Assembly (NCBI GenBank): GCA_947044365.1
Contig: OX345636.1
Location: forward strand, 41,210,191-41,274,190
Origin: Petrosia ficiformis
Taxonomy: Eukaryota > Porifera > Demospongiae > Haplosclerida > Petrosiidae
Reading direction: 5' to 3'
Length of the DNA: 64,000 nucleotides
This document shows, in pieces, positions 1 through 10,539 of this stretch (position 1 is the stretch's first letter; each line of letters begins with the position of its first letter). The translations under genes and the position numbers were made by a program. The notes beneath the pieces were generated by a model. The model saw only the letters and a program-made list of their open reading frames with translations, was not told where the DNA came from and made no database searches.

Positions 1-75
1 AATATATGATAGTTTTTGAAATCTTCCAGGAACGTCATATGCAGTTTAAGAAGACAAAAGAGTAACAATAACAGT

Positions 76-480
76 TTAATTATAAAAAAAAAAACAGTGC
101 ACTTTCACTCTCCATCTTCTAACGAGATATTCACAGTTTACATGTGGTGGCTTAGCTGGGACAGAAAATTCAACTCGATTGACCAGACTCCCTCCACGCC
201 GTCCGATCTCAAAAAGGGGCGGAGTCTGGCTCGCGAGACTATCAGTGTCATTGGGTGTGAAATAATGTCTGAGACATTTAGAATACAATGTCAACGATTC
301 AGTGGCTGGATTGAAGGTGGATATTGTTCCATCAGTTGCCATCCTCATCACAAATTATGTTGTATTATGAATACAAGATTCGTTATTAATTTCATTAAAA
401 TTTTTAATCCATTAATCGTCCCAGCGGCAGCCCTAGCAATAATTATTATTGCACAATCTGCACATGGTGCAAATTCTCAG
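76..480 (-). mobile_element. Gypsy LTR element, 5' end fragment (LTR edge and gag start)
   Basis: On the minus strand an ORF begins MATDGTISTFNPATESL close to position 342. It resembles the gag start of the better preserved gypsy copy near 29132, which begins MATHGKIATFNSTVES. Just upstream (about 345-365) the minus strand reads GATGAGGATGGCAACT, the post-LTR primer-binding region seen in the other gypsy copies of this window. The reading frame degenerates toward position 76, and the rest of the element is absent. The long plus-strand ORF over the same bases is judged a chance frame. Family assignment is firm at the gypsy level only. Confidence 0.55.
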
Positions 481-953
481 ATTGCACAGAACATAGCATT
501 TCATCCAGAGATTTTGGGTTAGAGAAGGTAATTCCTCATGGAAATATTTGTGGTTGGCCACACCCATTTTCCCTTTTTAAACCACACTCATGACAACTGT
601 TCTGCAAACCGCTGTAAACACTATTTGGGAGTAGTATTATGGGGAAGCTGAGCTTTTTTGGGGTAGAAGCAATAGAACCCTAATATCAATTACAAAATTG
701 TGAGTGGATTGAGTATTAATTGTTACAAAGCAAAAAACAACAACACCAATTGAAAACACAGGTGGTATATTCAGTATATACCACCCATGAAATCACAAAA
801 GGTGTATAAGAACGTCACGAGGTGTATATAATCAGCTCAAACAGAATTATATCTTTATAATTTTATATTAATAAATGGAAACAGTAATATCTAAAATAAT
901 AGAGTAGTTATCAGATGAAATGTTCAACACAACACGACGAATGCATCACTAAC

Positions 954-1020
954 AAATATTTAAAGCACACGGCAATTTTGCACAGCACGAGCAAAATCGC
1001 CGAGTGCTTTAAAAATATTT
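954..1020. repeat. Foldback hairpin
   Basis: Two arms of about 28 bases (AAATATTTAAAGCAC... and its near-perfect complement ending GTGCTTTAAAAATATTT) face each other across a short loop. The flanks (536-1520) hold no convincing gene. A GGATGGGTC stretch near 1143 resembles the inverted CCCCACCC block of the repeat family at 20727 and 22690. Probably a short non-autonomous foldback element. Confidence 0.5.
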
Positions 1021-1520
1021 GTAAACGGGGACTGTTAGCAGTTGCTATTATATATGAAGCACCGGTGTCACAGTAAATTCCCTCCTGGTTTGATATTCCT
1101 GTGACATCGATGCGAATTCTGTACGTGAAGTAACAATGAGGGATGGGTCAAGAAGCTATCACTTTCAGTTTTTTAATGTTGTAATTTTACAACATCCTGT
1201 CAGATAGGAAGTACCACACCTACTTATTACATTAATAAATTTCACTGCGTTGACTGGGTCTTGGATGTACCACACCCCAAATTACTGTAGATTACGAGAG
1301 TATACCAATGTGGTGGTGGCATGTCGGCATTCTATTGTTCAAAACGCCCACGCTTTGTTCGATGTGGTCTAGCGGTGCTTTGATTCAAGTGTCCGCCCTT
1401 TGATGTTACTTAGCTTAGGATGCTTAAAAAAAAGTGAAAGGAGAGTAAAACGTTATGTTGATGTTTGTGTGATCTTTAGACTTTCTAGCTGGTTCTAGCG
1501 AGAGAGAAAGGGATGTTGGG

Positions 1521-1851
1521 CAGTGGCGTAGCCAGGCACACCCAAATGTTTTCAGTGCCAAAATGAATTTCAATGCATTGTGTTGAAAGATGTCAGCTGA
1601 CAGCAGCAAACGTGTGTCAACGTTACTAAATTATTGGACGAAGAGGTAAGTATACATTCTATAAAATATGATATGTAATATATAATAATTATAAATGCGC
1701 TCATAAATGTAGTGCGGTGCGGCACTGAAATTGCAGCTTTAATAGCCACACCCCTCATAAATAATTAATATACGGTCAATTTTTCTGCGCGCTTCACGCG
1801 CACAATTTTAAGGCCCTCCTACATTTGAGAAGCTATATAGCTACACCACTG
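1521..1851. mobile_element. Non-autonomous hAT-like element (331 bp)
   Basis: The left end CAGTGGCGTAGCC is mirrored by the right end GGTGTAGC...CACCACTG, giving terminal inverted repeats of the CAGTGGYGTA type typical of hAT elements. The flanking 8-mers, ATGTTGGG on the left and CTGTTGGG on the right, match at 7 of 8 positions, consistent with an aged 8-bp target duplication. No transposase is encoded; small ORFs inside are not supported. A bipartite GCGCGCTTCACGCGC block near 1787 recurs in related elements at about 16930 and 32250. Confidence 0.65.
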
Positions 1852-2118
1852 CTGTTGGGAGAATAAGTGACAAATAGCGTTCGCGTGCAGACTTGAGTGG
1901 ATGCTGTGCTTGCAGTAATTGGTAAGCAAGGTTGAGGTGTGTGTTAGATTGCTCCAGAAGTTGGAAAAAATTGCAAATTGCCTGTATTCAGTTGCAACGA
2001 AGGTTTTGATTTTAATGAGATGCTGAGGCCACACTTCGCATTCAGTATATTACATCCATGGTAGGTTGGAATTATTATTCAAATTTTTTCAAAAGCCCCC
2101 GGGTTAAGTGATATATAT

Positions 2119-2180
2119 CTTCTCGACCCCACCCACTCACACTGATGCAAGACAAGTACTAGCAGTACCTGATTACTAAT
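2119..2180 (+). promoter_or_regulatory. Leader-like block shared with the start of SRCR gene A
   Basis: The segment contains TTCTCGACCCCACCC followed by GCAAGACAAGTAC and CCTGATTACT. The same three blocks, in the same order, lie directly upstream of the start codon of gene A (6838-6940). The first block also occurs in intronic repeats at about 20990 and 22995. It sits about 210 bases upstream of the small gene starting at 2388. It may be a repeat-borne promoter or leader; function is inference. Confidence 0.35.
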
Positions 2181-2233
2181 ATGGCTTCCTCTGGATTATA
2201 AACACACATATGAACTGCGAAAACAGTATATAA

Positions 2234-2234
<1 letters not shown>

Positions 2235-2271
<37 letters not shown>

Positions 2272-2280
2272 TAATTATAT
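2235..2280. repeat. AT dinucleotide microsatellite
   Basis: An uninterrupted TA run of about 35 bases followed by AT-rich sequence. No other content. Confidence 0.9.
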
Positions 2281-2387
2281 TGAGTTTGCATAATTATACT
2301 TATGTTATTATGGTTATTTATACACAGCTTGAACAAGAAATAGACTTAACTTTGGAAAAGAAGGACGTGTAAATCAACACTACAACA

Positions 2388-2457
2388 ATGGACAACTATC
2401 TGGGTTCCTTCCATTCTTCAGTATGCAGAGTCATGTATTGGAAACGTTGCTTCTGCA
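2388..2457 (+). CDS. Exon 1 of a small four-exon gene of unknown function
   Basis: The ATG at 2388 follows an in-frame TAA 15 bases upstream, so it is the first possible start in this frame. The exon encodes about 23 residues (MDNYLGSFHSSVCRVMYW...) and ends TGCA before a consensus GTAAGT donor, in phase 1. Four exons can be chained in one open frame of 121 codons through GT-AG introns, and an AATAAA signal lies at 3343-3348 after the stop. I do not recognise the protein. The leader-like block at 2119-2180 suggests it shares upstream sequence with SRCR gene A. A non-coding or chance origin is not excluded. Confidence 0.5.
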
Positions 2458-2631
2458 GTAAGTCAAGCCAAGCCATACTGTAATTTTTGCATGTATAATG
2501 TTGTGTACTGGAATTATTTCTATTTGGTTAGCTATATCCCATAGTTTCATGCACTGCATTATTTATTCTACATTATTAATTAAAATAGGATGAAAGTAAG
2601 TTTATAATACTCCAAAACTATATCTATGTAG

Positions 2632-2726
2632 GTGATCAAGAAAAGGTAGCTCTTTCAGTACTCTGCAAGGCCCTTCTGAAGAAGGGTGTTGGTAATGCCA
2701 TTGTTTACATTTACAAGGAGTGCAAG
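2632..2726 (+). CDS. Exon 2 of the small unknown gene
   Basis: Preceded by TATGTAG and followed by a weak GTTAAG donor. Read in phase 1 it completes a serine codon and gives DQEKVALSVLCKALLKK followed by GVGNAIVYIYKECK, with no stop. The composition is protein-like and mostly helical. It ends in phase 0. No domain recognised. Confidence 0.5.
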
Positions 2727-2813
2727 GTTAAGTATATTTAAGTGTTACATATTTATATGTATGTTTGTTTGATGTAAGAAGTACACATAATATGACCTCT
2801 CACCTTAATGTAG

Positions 2814-2882
2814 CTGGCGGATGACCCACCGGATGTGGCTACTAGAGATCTGCTCCAAGAATTGCATACTTCAATGTTGAAA
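2814..2882 (+). CDS. Exon 3 of the small unknown gene
   Basis: The acceptor is TTAATGTAG and the donor GTAAAG. The 23 codons read LADDPPDVATRDLLQELHTS and then MLK, in phase 0 at both ends. This is the most protein-like of the four exons. The following intron is only 96 bases long, which fits compact sponge introns. Confidence 0.5.
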
Positions 2883-2978
2883 GTAAAGTTTGTGTGTCAC
2901 CAGCCCATACCTTCTCACATGCTATAATGCTATGGTTCATAGCACATTATGTCATCAACCCTTAAGTATTGCTTCAAG

Positions 2979-3110
2979 GTCAAAGAAGTGGCCATGTTTA
3001 TTCAAGAATTTGTGTTCAAGCTTCCTGTTACATCTACAATGAAGCATCACAAGAGTGCAACATATCTAACTGTTACGACAGACATTCAGAACTACAGCGT
3101 CACACAATGA
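2979..3110 (+). CDS. Exon 4 (last) of the small unknown gene
   Basis: After the acceptor GCTTCAAG the exon reads VKEVAMFIQEFVFKLP, then a basic stretch (TSTMKHHKS) and ends ...QNYSVTQ with TGA at 3108-3110. The frame is open for 43 codons. AATAAA about 235 bases downstream could be the polyadenylation signal. The end of the product is not recognised. Confidence 0.45.
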   Translation, partial: VKEVAMFIQEFVFKLPVTSTMKHHKSATYLTVTTDIQNYSVTQ

Positions 3111-3342
3111 AAAATACGATTCTACCTGTATAACATTAAAAACACAAAAATAATAATTTTGTTTTGAATCTTTCCTTTTGTTATTATTGTTATTCACCTG
3201 TTGCAAATTTTGGTTGATTCTACCTGTGATAATATTCAAAACAAAGCTCTGTTCATAATAACAGATGAACTGTGTACTAAGTTTTTGGTTATTGTAACTC
3301 ATCAATAGTCATTTTTGTAAAATTTAGTTGTTTCAAACTTAC

Positions 3343-3348
3343 AATAAA
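3343..3348 (+). terminator. Candidate polyadenylation signal AATAAA
   Basis: The hexamer AATAAA lies about 235 bases after the stop codon of the small gene, in an AT-rich stretch. In such AT-rich DNA the hexamer is common, so it is weak evidence alone. Confidence 0.3.
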
Positions 3349-3534
3349 AGTCAATGCAACACTTATTGTGTCAATTTTAACAATACATTATTAATAACTT
3401 GAGCAATATAGATTTGGTCAATATAAATGTATTCTAATGATATCAGTTCAACTTTTTTTTAAGCTAAATACACAAAATCAAAAAGGTTATTTTAACCACA
3501 CATTAATTATGATTAAAAATACACTGTAAAAACG

Positions 3535-3765
3535 AAGTGGTGAACTTCACTACCTTCGAAGTGACGTTCACCACCAATAGCATTCACTACACTGTAGTGA
3601 AACACTGGTGAAGTGACGTTCACTACTGTGTTGGAGAATATCACTGCTTGGGTAGTGATGTTCACTACTTAGCTAATCATCATGTTATACTGTGGTGAAA
3701 CACCGACATTCACTGCTGTGGTGGTGAACATCACTGCTAGGGTAGTGATATTAGCTCACTACTAA
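3535..3765. repeat. Degenerate array of GTGACGTTCAC-type palindromes
   Basis: GTGACGTTCAC, GTGATGTTCAC, GTGGTGAACATCAC and TAGTGAA variants recur about ten times in 230 bases, on both strands. The core TGACGT is the half-palindrome recognised by CREB/ATF-type factors in animals, but no function is shown. It lies roughly 450 bases downstream of the small gene and could equally be a decayed minisatellite or foldback. Confidence 0.55.
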
Positions 3766-3937
3766 TTGACAAAGATGTACTACATATCATTCAGCACAAC
3801 TACATTTTTCATTAACAAGACTGATGGAGTTTATCTATTCCAATGACTAAAATAAACCATTTTTTTAATGTTTCTAAAAAATTTTCAAATCAAAAAATTT
3901 TTTTAATGTTTCTAAAAATTGTTTAAATCAAAAAAAT

Positions 3938-4724
3938 TTAAGAAAAATAATGATATTTTGGAGTAACACAATAATTTAACATATTACGAGCTTTCGTAAG
4001 GTGCAAAGGGTGATAATCACACAGTTGATTCACAAAGTAGACAACAACACTGCTTGAAGCAGCAACTTCATAAGCATGATAGTGCTCAGTAAAACATAAC
4101 GTGTTATAAATCTGTAAAACAAACAAAGTTTCTTGTATGGTTGAAACAATGATATCAACAATCTTCCCAAACAAAGGCTCCTCATCGTTGACTGCACATA
4201 CCAGTACATGATTCCTCCTGTACACTATGCCATTTATGTTTACCAAGCGAGCCCTAAGGTAATTGAAAGGAACATTGAAATGATGGAAAATACAGAAATG
4301 ATGTCATTTAGCAGGTAAGCTTTAATTAATGCCCACATAGCACAAATTGAAATTCAGTAAATGTACATGTATTTGACCATTGATCTGGAAGTACAGTAAT
4401 TGTTATGAGTATTACATATAACATAACCTCCATAAGATTGAGTCTACTCCAAGTTGTGGTAAAGTATCTAATATTTGCTTTGAGTACTCCATCTCGTATA
4501 ACTTTACACGATACTATGTAAAATATACATAATACTAATGATAATGCACGATTGACCATACCTCCATTGTGTGAATCATGTGGGCAAAGGTACTTATCAG
4601 CATCCAACATCTGGTAACACATGTAGAGTTGGTGTCTATTTGCCAGTGTCTTGGGAACGTTTTTGAAATTTCTTACGATGTTTGACATATGTTTAAAGAA
4701 ACTACGTTTTGCTTCATATATCAT
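3938..4724 (-). pseudogene. Fragments of a transposon-linked multi-exon protein
   Basis: Two minus-strand ORFs (4326-4724 and 3938-4246) hold pieces such as YEAKRSFFKHMSNIVRNFKN, LANRHQLYMCY, NDEEPLFGKIVDIIV and FTEHYHAYEV. These motifs recur together in uncharacterised, high-copy, transposon-associated proteins of fishes, cnidarians and sponges. A possible donor (GTATGG near 4560) and acceptor (CCTTAG near 4250) suggest the two pieces were once spliced. No start or catalytic core is present, so this is probably the tail of a decayed element. The family name is uncertain. Confidence 0.45.
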
Positions 4725-4820
4725 ACACCATAACCTTACTAAAGGACCACACCTAGTTTCGATTGATTTAACAATTTAAGAAAGATTAACTATTCATTTT
4801 TTTGTAGTGTACGTATGGGG

Positions 4821-5262
4821 GTACCTGTATAGCTTTCCCATTCATCAGTTCTACATAATTATATACATGCAAACTTTAAATGCAGAGTATCAGTATAACC
4901 AACTGCATTGCCTATCAGTATAAACCCTTTTACATTGAGTGGAAATATACAGAAGTTCAATAATTAACTATGACATCTCCATCCAGGTTAATCGCTGTCT
5001 TTGAGTAGTTTCCATTGGTGTTAATGTAAATAAACCATTTTTCCATATAGTCTAGATTCATATATTCAATACAATAGAAATATTAGACTTACTAATTCTA
5101 AACACAAGATGATACAACTGAAAATTTGGCAAGAAGTCAGAGCTATAGGCTGCTAAGCTAGCAGAAGTTTAGTATGGATACTAGCAGTAGTATAGTGTTT
5201 TTGACATAATAAGACCACAGGAATTAGACTACCATACTACACCATCATTGAGGTGGTGGCTG
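4821..5262. repeat. Dispersed repeat, copy 1
   Basis: The stretch is clearly homologous to 9281-10100 (shared CATCAGTTCTACATAATT, GCAGAGTATCAGTATA and AGTATGGATACTAGCAGTAG). Copy 1 lacks the 377-bp insertion found in copy 2, so it preserves the unoccupied site. It may be an LTR related to the BEL/Pao gag fragment just downstream, but no paired LTR was found. Confidence 0.6.
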
Positions 5263-5554
5263 CTCTGTCGTGGCATCCAGTCTTCCTTTTCTCCCAGAAA
5301 GCCTAATGTGATTGAAGAGTAAGTTGTACAATTTGACTAATTTCTGTATGTAAGTGGTCAAGCTTTTAGGGATCAGTAATATTCATAACTCAATTTCAAT
5401 TATGTTAATATTACTGTATTTCACCCAAACATTTCCAATTTAGCTGCTTGCAGCTCTGCATGGCTTTTTACTGAAATTTCAGCTTTAAGAATTTGTGTTC
5501 AAAGGTACTAAGTCTAATATTTCAATTGATGATTGTTTTGTAAGAATATTCGTT

Positions 5555-6006
5555 ATACACCAACTTCTCTTTCAATAATGCTCATAGTGGTATCCAGGTC
5601 CCATTCTCCTCAGTCAATTCTCTACTAATTATCAGACAAAGTTCTTCACGTAACTTGCTCAGTATGATAGATGACAATATACCTCCATAGGATTCATACG
5701 GAACACCCAGTGACCTCAACCCCCTTACATGAGCTTCAACTAAATCAAGGTGCCTGAGGCCACTAAGGTTATATTGAGAAGTTCCTATACTTCATGATTT
5801 AATTTAATAAGAACATCCATGTGACGATTAACGATAAATTGATTATTTCCAAATGTATTCTTCAGTGTAGCTACAACTTCTTCATAGTTGGCTGAGGTGA
5901 GCATTAATCCAGAGATGGCTTCTGTAGTTGTGGATTTAAAAGTGAATTTAAATAATTGACAGCAATATAATTTTTTAGAGCTGACAGTATCCAGTTCAGC
6001 CAACAA
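5555..6006 (-). mobile_element. BEL/Pao retrotransposon gag fragment (DUF1759-like)
   Basis: The minus strand reads STTTEAISGLMLTSANYEEV, then LKNTFGNNQFIVNRHMDVLIKL, and after a break HVRGLRSLGVPYESYG and LREELCLIISREL. This is the order of the DUF1759 gag-like region of BEL/Pao elements. A frame change separates the two halves near 5790, and protease, reverse transcriptase and LTRs are missing. It is a dead 5' fragment. Confidence 0.65.
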
Positions 6007-6645
6007 TGTAAATTATTCAGCTAGCTTTATTAAGTCAAACAAGTCATGAATCAACACTAATCATAATAAGTACAGTCAACTCAAAAGATATCAAAAAATG
6101 TGATCTCCATTCAGACCTTTTAAAAAAATACAATTAACCACAATATATTCAGCATGACACAACGAATACATCACTAACAGAAGATAAATATCAATCTCAT
6201 TCAACAATCACAAATAAGAACCTATAGTACATGAATTCATTATATATTAAAATGCAGATTATAAATAATTATAATGATTAGTTTGGATATCAATTACATT
6301 ATGGATATCTTTTCAGTTTATAGTAATTGCTGCAGAATTTGTATTATAGATCGTTGGTTCACAGTACATCTTTTCATTGGTGAACTGCATTATACAGTTG
6401 ATCAAGATTACACATTTCTGGTGTGCTGACATCCTTTGTATACACATAACACACCTCAGTTAAGCATGTCTGGAAGGAATTCCCCATTAAGCTTTTGAGC
6501 GATTCCTTCCTTCCAGTCAAGTTCAAGGGAATGTTCATAATGATAACAGTGAAAATACTTATGTATTATACACACCACTAATCAAAGAATTAAAATTTTT
6601 ATGATTAGTTTCGGGGAATACCAAACTCAGCCTGATAAGCACATT
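6007..6645. other. Intergenic, no gene seen
   Basis: AT-rich sequence with scattered stops in all frames. A short inverted GGAAGGAATTCC/GGAATTCCTTCC-like pair flanks 6473-6515. No coding or RNA signal is supported. Confidence 0.5.
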
Positions 6646-6925
6646 CTCGATGCCAAAGCGGTGATGTAGAAGTACTTTATAGGACTACGACGCCTGTACC
6701 GACAATTGTATATTTTCAATATGGTACCACATCCTGTAATTTCCGGATGTTGTTCATAGCACTAGAAAACAAAGTATTTACCTAGGGTTTAGTGAAAGAA
6801 CAGCAAGTACATCATTCTTCTTCTCGAAACATCCATAGCTTCTCGACCCCACCCCTCGTTCTATATATATATATATACTTCCTGTACATCACTCGCACCG
6901 ACGATATAATAGCAAGACAAGTACC
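6646..6925 (+). promoter_or_regulatory. Repeat-derived upstream region of SRCR gene A
   Basis: This stretch is a diverged copy of the repeat at 20727-21072 and 22690-23055: ACCACATCCTGT...CCGGATGTTGTT, GCACTAGAAAACAA, GGGTTTAGTG and CTTCTCGACCCCACCCCTCG appear in the same order. It ends within about 20 bases of the gene A start codon, so the promoter and leader probably lie in, or were brought by, this repeat. A short TA run (6865-6880) could place a TATA-like element. Promoter activity is inference. Confidence 0.4.
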
Positions 6926-6940
6926 TGATTACTTAAAGTA

Positions 6941-7013
6941 ATGCATGAGACTGTAACTCTCGTCTTGTTCAATCTTGTTGTCTTCTCCTTCATCTTAACC
7001 GGTCATGGTCAAT
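6941..7013 (+). CDS. SRCR receptor gene A, exon 1: signal peptide
   Basis: The ATG at 6941 is preceded by an in-frame TGA 15 bases upstream. The 24 codons give MHETVTLVLFNLVVFSFILT followed by GHGQ, a short polar start, a hydrophobic core and a small-residue cleavage region, as in a secretory signal peptide. The exon ends with one base before a GTGAGT donor (phase 1), matching the phase of all downstream domain exons. The same 73-bp exon occurs on the opposite strand at 53690-53762 as the start of gene B. The product would enter the secretory pathway and reach the cell surface or be secreted. Confidence 0.75.
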
Positions 7014-7029
7014 GTGAGTACTCATTTGC

Positions 7030-7160
7030 ATTGTATACTAGTGTATATATATATATATATATATATAAATAATTATATATATATATATTATATTCGATTA
7101 TTATAACAGTATATATATATAATTATGTGTAATATTATGCATATATATACTATATTTTTT
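7030..7160. repeat. AT-rich microsatellite cluster
   Basis: Several TA runs separated by AATTAT spacers inside intron 1 of gene A. The following sequence (7165-7410) is homologous, inverted, to 52495-52690 in intron 1 of gene B. Confidence 0.85.
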
Positions 7161-7542
7161 TGGACTAGAGTTCAGAAACATTTAATATTGCAATACAGTG
7201 AAATAGCATTCACATTTTACGCATGCAGCATAGAAACAAATATCAGCACAATTCTTTGAGTTTTTATCTATATTAGTTAATATACAGATGATTTCATGTA
7301 GAGAAAGGACGCAAAGTATTTTTGAAAAGAAAGAAACCCTGTTGGCTAAACACTGTAATTCTATTACAGACACCTCTATAATTATATAGTAATTTTGAAT
7401 ATATAACAAAACACGATGAATGTGCCTAGATTATTAGCCGTGATTGTAAAAATATACCTTTTAATTTTTTAATGCAGGACTGAATCCTATAACGTATTAA
7501 ATCAAATATTTATAATTATTATCTACTATAATTTGTATATTA

Positions 7543-8322
7543 TTATATATTCATGGTAGGGAAGGAGTACAAAGTCAAAGAGTATATTATAGTAATTGTA
7601 ATAATATTAGTTCCATCCCACACGGAAATATATGGTAAATCCTTCATTTTGAGAGGAAAGATACTAAACAATATAGTGAAGTGGTATCCGTTACTTGCTG
7701 TGTTCTCTCTACTGCAAGCAGAAAGTCGATGAATCTCAGCAGTTTGGTAGTTCCCAATTAATTTTAATCGAACAACACATTGTCTGCAAGTGTGGTTTTT
7801 CTGGAGAATGTGATAGAAACAACAATTGTTTTGCCACTCATAATGCATAAATATCTGTTTCCTGGTTTGTATTGAGCTGGACGGCATCACCCGTTTCAGA
7901 GCTCAGAGGAGGTGTCTTGGTGGTAGTAATAGACAGCAGCAGTCCAGTAGGACACGGGAAACATCCCTCACATAATGTGAGTTGCCAGCTGGTCCATGGT
8001 GCAGGGCTAAGTGGACACCATAACTCTGGCGATCTCTGATCTGGCTAGACCGAGACACTTCTCCAGTGATTACCAACTCATTACTGAGTTGGAGAGACTG
8101 GACCTCACCATCAGAAAGATCTCCCCCAGTGTTCGTCAGCTCATTGCTAAGCCGACTAGACTGAAGGATTTCACCAGTGGTCACCAACTCATCACTGAGC
8201 TGATTAGACTGGCTATCCTCCTGATGGGTTTCGGTAACAGGCTGTGGTACTCCATCCTCAGAATATCCGGCCTCATCAAATGGAGAACATATTCTCTGAG
8301 CATTGCCATTGCACCTCAACAC
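7543..8322 (-). other. Hypothetical minus-strand ORFs inside intron 1 of gene A
   Basis: The ORF at 7903-8322 (139 codons) contains an internally repeated acidic region: units such as NQLSDELVTTGEIL, SRLSNELTNTGGD and LQLSNELVITGEV, about 20-30 residues each. Its start overlaps a duplicated GAGGCCGGATATTC motif (8270-8345). A second ORF (7543-7890) has cysteines but no recognised domain. Acidic, repeated N-terminal regions occur in piggyBac-type transposases such as the one at 50.5-50.8 kb, but homology is not established. A decayed transposon is the likeliest origin. Confidence 0.3.
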
Positions 8323-8437
8323 ATCCTAGGAATATCCGGCCTCATTGAAGGTCTATTCCCTTGACAACGTTATTATTATTAATTGTGGTGTTTTTTTTTT
8401 ATAAATCTCACCTGGCATGTATACATGGTGCACATGA

Positions 8438-8692
<255 letters not shown>

Positions 8693-8920
8693 TAACCTTG
8701 TACAGCTAATTAATTGCATATAGCTATCTATATAGGTAAACGAATTTTTTTACAGTGTTGTATGGATCTTTTTCACGTTTGTCATTCATATAATTTGATA
8801 TTTATATACCATGTTCATTTGTATTAACAAACTGCATAATTATGTTCAATTGATTGCATGATTTTAAAATAAAAATATTTATAATAATTGTTGATTTGTA
8901 TTGTTTGTTTCCTGGTTTAG

Positions 8921-9085
8921 ATGCTATAGCATTTGATGAAGCTTACTTTGGTGAAGGCAATGGTACAATATTGTTGGATGATGTTATATGTAGTGGTACA
9001 GAATCAGATCTACTTTCGTGTTCTCACAATGGACTTCGAGTGCACGATTGTGACCACTCTGAAGATGCTGGTGTAAGATGTGAAG
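8921..9085 (+). CDS. SRCR gene A, exon 3: second half of SRCR domain 1
   Basis: Starts after TGGTTTAG and ends before GTACTT, 165 bp, phase 1 to phase 1. It encodes [37 protein letters not shown] and [13 protein letters not shown], with the four cysteines expected in this half (VIC, LSC, HDC, VRC). The usual IWLDDV is here ILLDDV. One NGT glycosylation sequon is present. With exon 2 it forms a complete SRCR domain, an extracellular ligand-binding module known from scavenger and innate immune receptors. Confidence 0.8.
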
Positions 9086-9280
9086 GTACTTTAATTATAA
9101 ATTGATCAGCCTATGTTTTATAATCTAAATTGACTACCAGATATCATTTGTGTGATTATGGAATATCTGTTATAATCATTAGTACACAGGGACACAATGT
9201 TAATTATTCGATTACTTGGGTGCATTACCTTCTTTTACATTGAGATACTCCCCTTCGGGAGGGGAGGGGGGGCACATATA

Positions 9281-10100
9281 ACTTTATCATTCATCAGTTC
9301 TACATAATTGTATACATGCAAACTTTATATGCAGAGTATCAGTGGCTGATTCTAAAACGCGGAACGGAAACGGAATGATATTTTGGGGCGTGGCATGTTG
9401 TATTGGCATGACATCGACACCAAGTGACAACTCGCCACTGTCTAAAGGACGAAGACGAGCAGTGCCAGAATTAGGATATAGGTGACTCCCCAGTGCTGTT
9501 CCTGGCAAACTAGGGGGTCTGGGGGGCAGAGCCCCCCAGTTTAGGCCCTGGGATCGTTAGGGATATCATCCATGTTGTTTCCACTCGATGAATTAGCATG
9601 CCATTCGATGACAAAGTTACACAATTTCAACAGAAACAAGATGCAACGCGCCACACCCCGAAATATATTCATTCCGTTTTCGTTCCGTTTTGCATTCCGT
9701 TCCGCATTTTAGAATCAGCCGAGTATCAGTATAGCCTACTGCATTGTCCATACAACTTACTCAATATTTGTCAGACTTTGCAGAATAAACCCTTTTACTT
9801 TGAGTGGAAATATACACAGGTTCAATAATTAGCTATGACATCAGCATCCAGTTTAATCAGTAGTTTCCATTGATGTTAATGTAAATAAACCATTTTTTTC
9901 ATATACTCTTATAAAGTCAATATATTAGACTTAACACTTCTGAACACAAGATGTTACAACTGAAAATTTTACAAGAAGTCAGAGCTATAGGCTGCTGTAG
10001 CACAAGTTTAGTATGGATACTAGCAGTAGTATAGTGTTTTTGACACAACAAGACCACAGAAACTAGACTACCATACTACCCCATCATTGAAGTGGTGGCA
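9281..10100. repeat. Dispersed repeat, copy 2, interrupted by a 377-bp element
   Basis: Homologous to 4821-5262 on both sides of the insertion at 9344-9720. It lies in the intron between SRCR domain 1 and the somatomedin B exon of gene A. ORFs in this stretch are not supported. Confidence 0.6.
9344..9720. mobile_element. Non-autonomous TIR element (377 bp) with 9-10-bp target duplication
   Basis: The ends are GGCTGATTCTAAAACGCGGA and, inverted, TCCGCATTTTAGAATCAGCC. The inverted repeat runs on through GGAACGGAAACGGAATGA-type sequence. GAGTATCAGT stands immediately on both sides (9334-9343 and 9721-9730). The homologous repeat at 4821-5262 has the sequence uninterrupted with a single GAGTATCAGT. 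A 9-10-bp duplication suggests a Mutator-like mobiliser; no transposase is encoded. The centre carries a GGGGGGCAGAGCCCCCC palindrome. Confidence 0.8.
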
Positions 10101-10539
10101 CATGGACTTTTATCAAAATTCAAAACTTGAATTTTAAAATTTGAAAGGAGGTTTCCACAGAAACCAAGAAACCCCCTATATCTGCCACTGATACACCAGG
10201 AGCAGATTGGATGATAAAACAGAGCATTTCCATAATAACAGCAATAATAAATACTCCAGACAATTATATTCTGCAAAGCCTGTATAGTCAGTGTACAAGT
10301 AATGCAGTTGTCTATACCAATACTGTCTAATATAGACCTATTCAGATATATAATTATACATATAATTATATATAGCCGCAATCCTATTTATTTCATTGTT
10401 TCAAGTAGGAGAAAAGCCCTCTTGTATGTATGTAATAAGTAATGAATTTGAATGTATGCAAGTATAGGTTTTATGGTAGTCTGAAATATGCGTCACTGTA
10501 AAAATTAATGTGTTATTTTCAGTTGGTTACATGAGTTTC

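Noticed and set aside
16..522. 168-codon plus-strand ORF at the window start
   Set aside because: The opposite strand carries a recognisable gypsy gag start and LTR edge; the plus ORF mirrors it and ends in hydrophobic low-complexity sequence.
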